Assembly: GCF_002278075.1 (NCBI RefSeq)
Contig: NZ_CP022989.1
Coordinates: 2,232,001-2,296,000, forward strand
Source of the DNA: Paraburkholderia aromaticivorans
GTDB taxonomy: Bacteria > Pseudomonadota > Gammaproteobacteria > Burkholderiales > Burkholderiaceae
Direction: 5' to 3'
DNA: 64,000 nucleotides
Part shown: positions 54,636-62,498 of the stretch, piece after piece
How the letters are laid out: each line of letters starts with the position of its first letter
Position numbering within the stretch: position 1 is the first letter of the stretch
Notes under the pieces: generated by a model
Database searches by the model: none
What the model saw: the letters and a program-made list of their open reading frames with translations, nothing else
Told to the model about the DNA's origin: nothing
Position numbers and translations under genes: made by a program

Positions 54636-55385
54636 ATGCAAGCACTTCCGGCTGTTCTGTCTCCAGGTGAGACGGCATTTTTCTTCGATTTCGACGGCAC
54701 GCTCGTCGAACTCGCTCCCACGCCGGACGGCGTGCTGGTGGGACCCCGCGTGATCGACTTGCTGAGCGAGTTGCGCCGCCTGACCAACGGCGCCGTCGCG
54801 GTCGTGTCGGGCCGCGGTATCGACAGCATCGACGCTTTTCTCGGCATGCCCGATCTGCCGATTGCGGGTCTGCACGGCGCCGAGCGGCGCGACGCGAACG
54901 GCGACACGCAGCGCATCGGCTTTCATGACGAGCGGCTCCTGCGCATGGAGCAGGTGCTCGCGCAGGTGGTCAACGAAAACCCCGGCATGCTGCTCGAGAT
55001 CAAGGGCGCGGCCGTGGCGCTGCATTACCGGAACGCGCCCGATCGCGAGCCGGTGGCGCGCGAGGCGACCGGGCGGCTGGTCGCCGATTACGCCGGCTCC
55101 TATGTGTTGCAGCCGGGCAAGATGGTCTACGAAATCAAACCCAAAGATGTCGACAAGGGCCGCGCGTTGCGCGCGTTCCTCGACGAGCCGCCCTTCGTCG
55201 GCCGCCAGCCGGTCTTTGCCGGCGACGATCTGACCGACGAGAAAGGCTTTGCCGTCGTCAACGAACGCGGCGGGGTGTCGATCAAGGTCGGCCCGGGCGA
55301 GACGATGGCGCGCACGCGCATCGACTCGGTCCCGGCGCTGCTCGACTGGCTGGCGTCGGTCGTCGCGGCGGCGCGTTCCGCGTGA
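54636..55385 (+). CDS. otsB: Trehalose-6-phosphate phosphatase OtsB
   Basis: OtsB removes phosphate from trehalose 6-phosphate. The 249-aa HAD protein has motif I FFFDFDGTLVELAPTPDGV, SGRGIDSIDAFL, GLHGAERRD, the Lys-containing YEIKPKDVDKG and motif IV FAGDDLTDEKGF. It precedes otsA by 55 bp, the usual otsBA order, so the two make trehalose for osmotic and stress protection. Confidence 0.96.
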   Translation: MQALPAVLSPGETAFFFDFDGTLVELAPTPDGVLVGPRVIDLLSELRRLTNGAVAVVSGRGIDSIDAFLGMPDLPIAGLHGAERRDANGDTQRIGFHDERLLRMEQVLAQVVNENPGMLLEIKGAAVALHYRNAPDREPVAREATGRLVADYAGSYVLQPGKMVYEIKPKDVDKGRALRAFLDEPPFVGRQPVFAGDDLTDEKGFAVVNERGGVSIKVGPGETMARTRIDSVPALLDWLASVVAAARSA

Positions 55386-55440
55386 TGGCCATGCCGCATC
55401 GCTCAAAACAAACCACGTACTGCATCGGGACACGCGCTTC

Positions 55441-56901
55441 ATGAGCCGACTGATCATCGTATCGAACCGGGTTGCGCCGATCTCGGAGGGCGGCCCGGCG
55501 GCGGGCGGTCTGGCGGTCGGCGTGTACGACGCGCTGAAGGAAACCGGCGGCATGTGGTTCGGCTGGAGCGGCGACGTGCTCAGTTCGGGCCAGCCGCAGA
55601 TCAAGGTCGAGGAGCGCGGCCCCGTGACCTTCGCGACCATCGCGCTGATGCGCCGCGATTACGACCAGTACTACCGAGGTTTTTCCAACGCCACGCTGTG
55701 GCCGGCCTTCCACTATCGCGCCGACCTGCTGCAATACGACCGGCACGACTTCGAGGGCTACTGCCGCGTCAATGCGTGGCTCGCGCAACAACTCGTGCCG
55801 CTGCTGCGCGAAGACGATGTGATCTGGGTTCACGACTATCACCTGATTCCGTTCGCGCAGGCTCTGCGTGCGGCGGGCGTGAAGAATCGCATCGGTTTTT
55901 TTCTGCATATTCCGTTTCCGGCTTCGCAGGTGCTGCTGGCGGTGCCGCCGCATCGCGAACTCGTTGAAGCGCTGTGTTCGTTCGATCTGCTCGGCTTCCA
56001 GACGGCGCCGGATCTGCGCGCGTTCTGCGACTACATCGTCAACGAGGCGAACGGCACGGTGGACGCTTCGGCAAGCGGCCCGCTGACGATCCACGCGTTC
56101 GGCCGCACGCTGCGCGCGGCGGCCTATCCGATCGGCGTCTATCCGGACGAGATCGCCGAACTCGCGAAAGCGGGCGAGCGCGGCAAGCCGGTGCGCACGA
56201 TGAAAGCGACGCTGCATTCGCGCAAGCTGATCATGAGCGTGGACCGGCTCGATTATTCGAAGGGACTGGTCGAGCGTTTTCGCGCCTTCGAGCGTCTGCT
56301 CGAACATACGACCGCGCAGCGCAACAAGGTGTCGTTCCTGCAGATCGCGCCGCCGACGCGCGCCGACATGCACGCGTACCAGGACATCCGCTTGCAGCTG
56401 GAAGGGGAATCGGGGCGCATCAACGGACGCTTCGCCGAACTCGACTGGACGCCGATTCTCTACATCCACAAGCAATACGAGCGCTCGGTGCTGGCCGCGC
56501 TGTTTCGCACCGCGCACGTCGGTTATGTCACGCCGTTGCGCGACGGCATGAACCTCGTCGCCAAGGAGTACGTATCGGCGCAGGACCCGGAGAATCCGGG
56601 CGTGCTCGTGCTGTCGCGCTTTGCCGGCGCCGCGCAGGAACTGGACGGCGCGCTGATCGTCAATCCGGTCGACATCGACGGCATGGCGGAAGCGCTCGCG
56701 AGGGCGCTCGACATGCCGCTCGTGGAGCGCCAGGCACGTCATCGCGACATGATGGTGCAGTTGCGCGAGAACAATGTGTCGGTGTGGCGCGATAACTTCA
56801 TGCGCGATTTGCAGGGGGTCGCTGGTGCAAAGAGCACCCGAAGCGGGAAGGCGCGCGCCGCGCCGGGGAAAAAGGCCGTACGCGACACTCAGGCCGGGTA
56901 G
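55441..56901 (+). CDS. otsA: Trehalose-6-phosphate synthase OtsA
   Basis: OtsA joins UDP-glucose and glucose 6-phosphate. The 486-aa GT20 protein begins [23 protein letters not shown], the glucose-6-phosphate-binding start, and contains [36 protein letters not shown] and [17 protein letters not shown] basic tail of about 25 residues ends it. I use the ATG at 55441; the frame is open upstream through otsB. A terminator follows. Confidence 0.96.
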   Translation: MSRLIIVSNRVAPISEGGPAAGGLAVGVYDALKETGGMWFGWSGDVLSSGQPQIKVEERGPVTFATIALMRRDYDQYYRGFSNATLWPAFHYRADLLQYDRHDFEGYCRVNAWLAQQLVPLLREDDVIWVHDYHLIPFAQALRAAGVKNRIGFFLHIPFPASQVLLAVPPHRELVEALCSFDLLGFQTAPDLRAFCDYIVNEANGTVDASASGPLTIHAFGRTLRAAAYPIGVYPDEIAELAKAGERGKPVRTMKATLHSRKLIMSVDRLDYSKGLVERFRAFERLLEHTTAQRNKVSFLQIAPPTRADMHAYQDIRLQLEGESGRINGRFAELDWTPILYIHKQYERSVLAALFRTAHVGYVTPLRDGMNLVAKEYVSAQDPENPGVLVLSRFAGAAQELDGALIVNPVDIDGMAEALARALDMPLVERQARHRDMMVQLRENNVSVWRDNFMRDLQGVAGAKSTRSGKARAAPGKKAVRDTQAG

Positions 56902-56939
56902 GCGCGTTCGGCGCCGCTGGTGTCGGGGGGGAAAAGCAG

Positions 56940-56966
56940 AAAAGCCGCTCGAAGAGCGGCTTTTTC
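56940..56966. terminator. Bidirectional terminator after otsA
   Basis: AAAAGCCGCTC (56940-56950) and GAGCGGCTTTT (56954-56964) form an 11-bp stem with loop GAA, with A and T runs on either side. It separates otsA from the convergent ABC gene. Confidence 0.93.
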
Positions 56967-57030
56967 ATTTTCATTTGACGAGGGGCGCATCGGCGACGAA
57001 GCAGCGGCGCTGGGTGCGCCGTGCGCGGGC

Positions 57031-58902
57031 TCAGACCACGTGCTGCTCGTCGACCTTCTTGCCGCCGATGTGCAGCGTCGTGCCCTTGCCATACTGCTTG
57101 CTCAGCAGATCGCGATACAGGCCCGGGCGCTGGCGCAACTCGTCCGGGCTGCCGTCGTCGATGACCTTGCCGGCGCTCATCACGATGATCCTGTCGAAGT
57201 TGTTCAGCGTGGACAGGCGGTGCGCGATCGCGACCACGGTGCGGCCGACCATCAACCGGTCGAGCGCCTTCTGAATCGCTTCTTCCGACGAACTGTCGAG
57301 CGCCGAAGTCGCTTCGTCGAGCAGCAGGATCGGCGCGTTCTTCAGGATCGCGCGTGCAATCGCGATGCGTTGACGCTGGCCGCCCGACAACTTCACGCCG
57401 CGATCGCCGACGATCGTGTCGTAGCCTTCCGGCATAGCCTCGATAAAGTCCGCGCAACGGGCCTCGCGCGCGGCCGCGAGCACTTCTTCTCGGGTCGCTT
57501 CCGGGCGCCCATAGGCAATGTTCTCGTACACCGTGCGATGGAACAGCGAGATGTCCTGCGGCACCAGCGCAATCGCGTGCCGCAAGCTCTCCTGGGTGAC
57601 CGTGGCGATGTCCTGGCCGTCGACCTTGATCGCGCCGCCCTGGGTTTCATAGAAACGCTGCAACAGCGCCAGCACCGTGGATTTGCCCGCGCCCGACTTG
57701 CCGATCAGGCCGACGCGCTGGCCGGGTTGGATATGCAGGTCGAAGTGGTCGAGAATCGGTCGGCGGCGCGGATAGGCGAACGTCACGCTTTCGAAATCGA
57801 TGCGGCCGCCTTGCGGCACGAGCTCGGTGGCGTCGTTGCGGTCGGGCATGCCGTGCGGCTCGAGCAGCGTGCGCACGGCCTCCGCGAGACGCGCCACGTG
57901 CTGCGTGACATCCACGAGCGCCACGGCCAGATCGCGCGTGCCGTGCAGGATCGTGAAGCCGAGCGAGCTGACGAGCACGATGTCGCCCGAGGTCGCCCGG
58001 CCTTGATCCCACAGCCACAACGCCCAGCCCAGCAAGCCCGCCGACAGCAGCGCGGTGATCACGGCATGCAGCAGGCGCAGCTTTTCCAGATACAGCAGGC
58101 TTTGCTGGCGCGCGTCCATCTCGGCCTTGACCGTGGCGCCGAACCGCTGCTGCTCGCGCAACGTCATGCCGAAAGCGCGCACGAGGCCCATGTTGCTGAT
58201 CACGTCGACCAGCTCGCCGTCCACCGAGGCCGCCTTGGTGGCGAAATGGTGATGGCGCGCAGAGCCGCGGCCCGCCAGTTTGTACAACACGACCGACAGG
58301 ATTGCCGAGCACAGCATCAGGCCGCCGGCCATCAGCGGATTCACCGCGGTGATCATGACGATCGCGCCGAGCACGGCGATGCAGGGCGGCAGCACGTTCC
58401 ACGCGGTGGTGTTCTCCGCCGTGTAGACCGCGTTCGAGGTGGCCGTGATCCGGCTCGCGAGCATGCCTGGCTGTTTCTCGGAGTAATAGGTGGGCGAATG
58501 CCCGCTCAAATACTGGAACAGGTCGCGCCGCAGGTCGCCCGTCACGGCGACGAACGTATGCGCGGCGACCCAGCCGCCGACGCGCCACAGCAGGTTGTCG
58601 GCGGCGATCAGGCCGACGAGGATGGCGAACGCACCCCACAGCGGACCGGGATGGTGCCGCCCTTCGCCGAGCACGTCGATCAGATGCTTGATCGCATATT
58701 GAGAAGCGAGCGCACAGCCGACGGCCGCGAACACGCTGCACAGCACGATCGCATGCGCGAGCGGATGGCGGCGAATGAAGCGGAAAAGAAACGCGAGCGG
58801 CCGGTGCGCATAGCTCGCGAGCTTTGCGTCCTGGGCATTACGCTGGGCGACGGTTAAATGTTCCAATTGATCGTGAAGGTCGATGGGTTCGGGGTTGTGC
58901 AT
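57031..58902 (-). CDS. MsbA-type ABC exporter, membrane and ATPase fused
   Basis: A 623-aa half transporter. Six membrane helices fill about residues 45-330. The nucleotide-binding domain has Walker A GLIGKSGAGKSTV, Q-loop VPQDISLFH, signature LSGGQRQRIAIAR, Walker B ILLLDEATSALD and the switch His in AIAHRLST. It should work as a homodimer exporting a hydrophobic compound or glycolipid; the substrate is unknown. It resembles the partial ABC protein at the right edge (62499-64000). Confidence 0.9.
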   Translation of the reverse strand: MHNPEPIDLHDQLEHLTVAQRNAQDAKLASYAHRPLAFLFRFIRRHPLAHAIVLCSVFAAVGCALASQYAIKHLIDVLGEGRHHPGPLWGAFAILVGLIAADNLLWRVGGWVAAHTFVAVTGDLRRDLFQYLSGHSPTYYSEKQPGMLASRITATSNAVYTAENTTAWNVLPPCIAVLGAIVMITAVNPLMAGGLMLCSAILSVVLYKLAGRGSARHHHFATKAASVDGELVDVISNMGLVRAFGMTLREQQRFGATVKAEMDARQQSLLYLEKLRLLHAVITALLSAGLLGWALWLWDQGRATSGDIVLVSSLGFTILHGTRDLAVALVDVTQHVARLAEAVRTLLEPHGMPDRNDATELVPQGGRIDFESVTFAYPRRRPILDHFDLHIQPGQRVGLIGKSGAGKSTVLALLQRFYETQGGAIKVDGQDIATVTQESLRHAIALVPQDISLFHRTVYENIAYGRPEATREEVLAAAREARCADFIEAMPEGYDTIVGDRGVKLSGGQRQRIAIARAILKNAPILLLDEATSALDSSSEEAIQKALDRLMVGRTVVAIAHRLSTLNNFDRIIVMSAGKVIDDGSPDELRQRPGLYRDLLSKQYGKGTTLHIGGKKVDEQHVV

Positions 58903-59558
58903 GCAAAGCGCGGGCCACGTGAAAGACGGCGGCCGTGAAGCCGATGCTTCGCATTGTAAACATGCAAAAGCGATTGCGCCCTGTGTTATCGGGCCTTGGC
59001 GCGATTGATCTCGCGATGGACGTCCGCGGCCTGCTATTGCTCGACCCGCCAGCGGGTCACGTTAACGCAGTCCGCGGATTCTTTTCTGGATATAATTACA
59101 AATTGCATTCAACGGCGATGCGGCATTTCTTCAACGGATGCCGGCAAACTTGACGCAGGTGCTGCCGGCGGTGCCTCGGCAATGCTGCGCTGCGAGCCAG
59201 TCGACACTGTAGAACTGTCTTATAAAACAAGGGTTTGCAAAGTGTTTCCCCTTTGTAACAACGTAAAGACTTTGAAATGTTGTGGTGCAGCGAGACTCCC
59301 GGCATCGATAATGCATGCTCTGTAGGCCCGCCGAAATTTCTGACAGTTTGTCAACGTAGGTGTCATGTGTGCGTTTACCGGCACATGCGCAGACGCTGAT
59401 CACGGGTCTGGGCTCACTACCCAAGCGATCCATCGCAGGATTTCTCGAAAGAATCAGGCCCGCGCCGGCATATCCGGCCAGACTGCCCTGGCGAGCAAGC
59501 GAGTCGCTTTTACCAAACGCAGTACCTTTGCCTGATTTTTTACGAGGAGTTCTTCATT
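58903..59558. other. Long upstream region of the glycosyltransferase gene
   Basis: A 656-bp gap, AT-richer than its flanks, between the divergent ABC gene and the glycosyltransferase. Visible items are a small hairpin GACCCG-CCAG-CGGGTC (59043-59058), a TATAAT box at 59091-59096 without a good -35, and a dyad TGACA-GTT-TGTCA at 59341-59353. I see no gene; short frames lack support. It looks like a complex promoter or leader region. Confidence 0.5.
59341..59353. promoter_or_regulatory. Short dyad upstream of the glycosyltransferase
   Basis: TGACA-GTT-TGTCA is a perfect 5-bp inverted repeat, about 210 bp before the start codon. It could be an operator; nothing else supports this. Confidence 0.3.
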
Positions 59559-60623
59559 ATGCGAATCGCTCAAATCGCTCCGTTGCACGAGGCGGTTCCT
59601 CCCAAGCTGTATGGTGGTACGGAACGCGTGGTGTCCTATCTGACCGAAGCTTTGGTTGAACAGGGCCACGACGTCACGCTCTTTGCGAGCGGCGATTCGC
59701 AAACCTCGGCGAAACTCGAAGCGTTCTGGCCGCAGGCGCTGCGCCTCGACCCGACCATCCGCGACGTGATGGCGCCGCACATGCTGCTGCTCGAAGAAGT
59801 GCGCCGCCGCGCGGACGAGTTCGACGTGCTGCATTTCCACATCGACTACTACCCGTTCTCGTTGTTCGCCCGCCAGCCGGTGCCGTTCCTGACCACGCTG
59901 CACGGCCGTCTCGACCTGCCGGAACTGCAGCCGATCTTCAACACGTTCAGCGACGTGCCGGTGGTGTCGATTTCGGACAACCAGCGTATTCCGCTGCAAC
60001 AGGCGAACTGGCTGCAAACCGTCTATCACGGCCTGCCGGAAAACGTGCTCACGCCGATTCCGAACGTCGAGCCGGGCTACCTCGCTTTCCTCGGCCGCGT
60101 CTCGCCGGAGAAGGGCCTCGACCGCGCGATCCGTATCGCCGGCCAGGCAGGCATGAAGCTCAAGGTCGCCGCCAAGATCGACAAGGCCGACCGTGCCTAT
60201 TACGAAGAAGTGATCAAGCCGCTGATGGCGCTCCCGCACGTCGAGTACATCGGCGAAATCGGCGAAGCCGAAAAGCGTGAGTTCCTCGGCAACGCGCATG
60301 CACTGGTGTTCCCGATCGACTGGCCGGAGCCCTTCGGTCTGGTCATGATCGAAGCGATGGCGTGCGGTACGCCGGTGATCGCGTTCAACCGCGGTTCGGT
60401 GCCGGAAGTGATCGAAAACGGCGTGTCGGGCTTCGTCGTCGAAGACGAAATCAGCGCGGTCGCCGCATTGAAGCGTCTGCACACGCTGCCGCGCGCCAAC
60501 GTGCGCAAGGCGTTCGAATCGCGCTTCTCGTCGAAGGTCATGGCGCGGAACTACGTCGCCACGTATGAAGAACTGCTGCGTCAGAAGCATCGCACCGTGC
60601 TGCGCGAAGTCAACGCAGGCTAA
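59559..60623 (+). CDS. Family 4 glycosyltransferase
   Basis: A 354-aa GT-B retaining glycosyltransferase. The start has MRIAQIAPLHEAVPPKLYGG, typical of the family, and TERVVSYLTEALVEQGHDVTL follows. The C-terminal half has FLGRVSPEKGLDRAI and the E-x7-E motif EPFGLVMIEAMACGTPVIA with the two glutamates for the sugar nucleotide. The GGAG ribosome binding site is clear. The donor and acceptor are unknown, and it stands alone after a long upstream region and before a terminator. Confidence 0.9.
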   Translation: MRIAQIAPLHEAVPPKLYGGTERVVSYLTEALVEQGHDVTLFASGDSQTSAKLEAFWPQALRLDPTIRDVMAPHMLLLEEVRRRADEFDVLHFHIDYYPFSLFARQPVPFLTTLHGRLDLPELQPIFNTFSDVPVVSISDNQRIPLQQANWLQTVYHGLPENVLTPIPNVEPGYLAFLGRVSPEKGLDRAIRIAGQAGMKLKVAAKIDKADRAYYEEVIKPLMALPHVEYIGEIGEAEKREFLGNAHALVFPIDWPEPFGLVMIEAMACGTPVIAFNRGSVPEVIENGVSGFVVEDEISAVAALKRLHTLPRANVRKAFESRFSSKVMARNYVATYEELLRQKHRTVLREVNAG

Positions 60624-60703
60624 TCGACACCGGCTGATGCACGACCGATAAAAGAGTCGAAACGGTCGAACAAGCGCCTCGCGGCGCTTCGCCAGCCGCC
60701 AGC

Positions 60704-60740
60704 AACGCCCCGTGCGCCACCGGCCCACGGGGCGTTGTTG
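60704..60740 (+). terminator. Hairpin terminator after the glycosyltransferase
   Basis: AACGCCCCGTG (60704-60714) pairs with CACGGGGCGTT (60726-60736), an 11-bp stem with an 11-nt loop. The T tail is short (GTTG), so strength is uncertain. Confidence 0.65.
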
Positions 60741-60878
60741 CAAGCGCGCCGCGTTTTTTACAATGAACCGACGAAAGTGAGGGGTTTGCGCCGGTAAGAA
60801 TGAGCCACTCTCCGTAATATCCCTATAATGGCCGTGCCGCGAATTTGGCCGCGGCGCCGCCGACGACAGGAGGATGCC

Positions 60879-61733
60879 TTGGCGAGAACGAAAGAGACGC
60901 GTGCGAACGCGGCGCCCGGCGCCGGAACGATTTTCGCGTTGCGCGCCATCGGTCTCGTGCTCCTTGCTCGCTGGCTTTTTTCGATGGCGCAGATGGATGC
61001 GGGCGCATCGATGCTGGCTATGGTGTCCTCGCCGTGGGCCTGCATCAACCTCGTCTTCCTGTTCCTTCTGATCTTCCTGCCGGGCGCGCGGGCCGTGGCC
61101 GAGCGTCCGTTTCATCCGCTGCCGCAATGGCTGCGGCAAGCGTTGCGTCTGTTCGCTTTTCTCGGTTTCCTGTTCGCGGTCTGGTCGGTCGGTGCGTTCG
61201 CGGCGAGCGCCGGCTGGCGCCGCGCCGCCAACGCGGTGGCGGCGTCCAATGGCTGGTTGCTGGCCGCGCCGGCGCTGTACGCAGCCGTGTTGTGGATCTG
61301 CCGGCCGCGCGCGCTGTGGCGTACCAATATCGCCGCGCGCCGCTTTGCGATCGGCCGCTATGCGGTCTCGCTCGATCCGGTCACGCGGACGGTCATCGTG
61401 TGGGCGGAGCGCCGCAAGGTGGGGCAGTACGACGCGCGCGAATTGTCCGTGCGCTGGGCCGCCGGCCAAGCGGCGCGACCGACGCCCACGCCCACTCCGG
61501 CCGTGGCGTTCGGCGCCGTGGGCGAGCCGAACGGCTCCGGCGCATCGCTTGCGGTGGCAGCCGCGCCGTCGCTGGCACGCGGCGCCTTCGGCCGCCGTCC
61601 GAAAATCGAGTTACTGTGGGATTCGCCGGCCGCGGCGGGGCACAACCGGCAAACCGTGTTCCGTACCGCGCTCACGACGGAACGCGATCGGGTCGCGGCC
61701 CGTGCGCTTGACACATCCTTGCGGCAGGTCTGA
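60879..61733 (+). CDS. Membrane protein of unknown function
   Basis: A protein of about 284 aa with three to four membrane helices in its first 160 residues (RAIGLVLLARWLFSMAQ, ACINLVFLFLLIFLPG, LFAFLGFLFAVWSVGAF, LLAAPALYAAVLWI), then a soluble C-terminus. I start at the TTG at 60879, which has AGGAGG 6 nt upstream. An in-frame ATG at 60828 lies inside a TATAAT promoter box (60824-60829), so it cannot be the start if that promoter is used. I do not recognise the family. Confidence 0.65.
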   Translation: MARTKETRANAAPGAGTIFALRAIGLVLLARWLFSMAQMDAGASMLAMVSSPWACINLVFLFLLIFLPGARAVAERPFHPLPQWLRQALRLFAFLGFLFAVWSVGAFAASAGWRRAANAVAASNGWLLAAPALYAAVLWICRPRALWRTNIAARRFAIGRYAVSLDPVTRTVIVWAERRKVGQYDARELSVRWAAGQAARPTPTPTPAVAFGAVGEPNGSGASLAVAAAPSLARGAFGRRPKIELLWDSPAAAGHNRQTVFRTALTTERDRVAARALDTSLRQV

Positions 61734-61884
61734 GTCCGGCTGTTTGTGCAGTTGGCCACACCCCGTGGCCGAAGCAGGCGTTGTAAATCGAGCCGTAGTC
61801 GATAATGAAGTCGTGACGCCCGGCGCTTCAGCGCGGGCGAGTAAGACATACAACGATCGTATTGCGTCCTTTGCAGGAGTCGCC

Positions 61885-62346
61885 ATGCTGGTTCGCTGGT
61901 TGCTTGCCGCCATCCATCTGCTTGCTTATGGCTTTGCACTCGCGTCGATTTTGCGGCGCACGTGGGCGCTACGCCGCGCCACGGTGCCGGCCGCGCTGCG
62001 ATCCGCTTTCCGCGCGGATACCCGCTGGGGCATCTCGGCATTGGTGCTGGTCGTCTCCGGGTTGATGCGCGCCTTCGGGGGCTTCGAGAAGGGCGCCGAC
62101 TACTATCTCCACGAGCCGCTCTTTCACGTCAAGATGACGCTCTTCGTCGCCATTCTCATCCTCGAAGTGCCGTCGATGCTCGCGCTGATGCGTTGGCGCG
62201 CAGCGGTCAGGAAAGGCGCCGCGCCCGATCTGCACAAGGCGCGCTCCTACGCGCGCTTGAGCGTGATCCAGACGATCTTGTTGGTGCTGATGGTGTTTGC
62301 GGCCACCGGGATGGCGCGTGGCGTGGGCTTGCCTGCGGGCGTGTAG
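61885..62346 (+). CDS. DUF2214 family membrane protein
   Basis: A 153-aa inner-membrane protein with four helices, matching the DUF2214 family. Typical parts are VRWLLAAIHLLAYGFALASI, ADTRWGISALVLVVSGLMRAF, FHVKMTLFVAILILEVPSM and LLVLMVFAATGMARG. GCAGGAG precedes the ATG. The function is unknown. The reading frame is open upstream without family similarity. Confidence 0.8.
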   Translation: MLVRWLLAAIHLLAYGFALASILRRTWALRRATVPAALRSAFRADTRWGISALVLVVSGLMRAFGGFEKGADYYLHEPLFHVKMTLFVAILILEVPSMLALMRWRAAVRKGAAPDLHKARSYARLSVIQTILLVLMVFAATGMARGVGLPAGV

Positions 62347-62498
62347 CTTGCGGCCCAGGGGCGAATGGCGGGCGCGCGAAGAGCGGCGCCCACGTCGTCA
62401 TCGAGCGCCCGGAAGAACCATCAGCGGCGAAACGCCGCCAGAAGACCGCCGGCGCATACCGGCGGTTTCTGGCTGACGTCGAGCACGCCGGGCGTCGT

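Noticed and set aside
53592..55640. 682-aa minus-strand ORF reading through SCO into otsB
   Set aside because: Only its last 220 residues (SCO) are real; the rest is antisense to otsB and the intergenic region.
60828..60878. ATG at 60828 as start of the membrane protein
   Set aside because: It overlaps a TATAAT box at 60824-60829, and the TTG at 60879 has a strong AGGAGG ribosome binding site.
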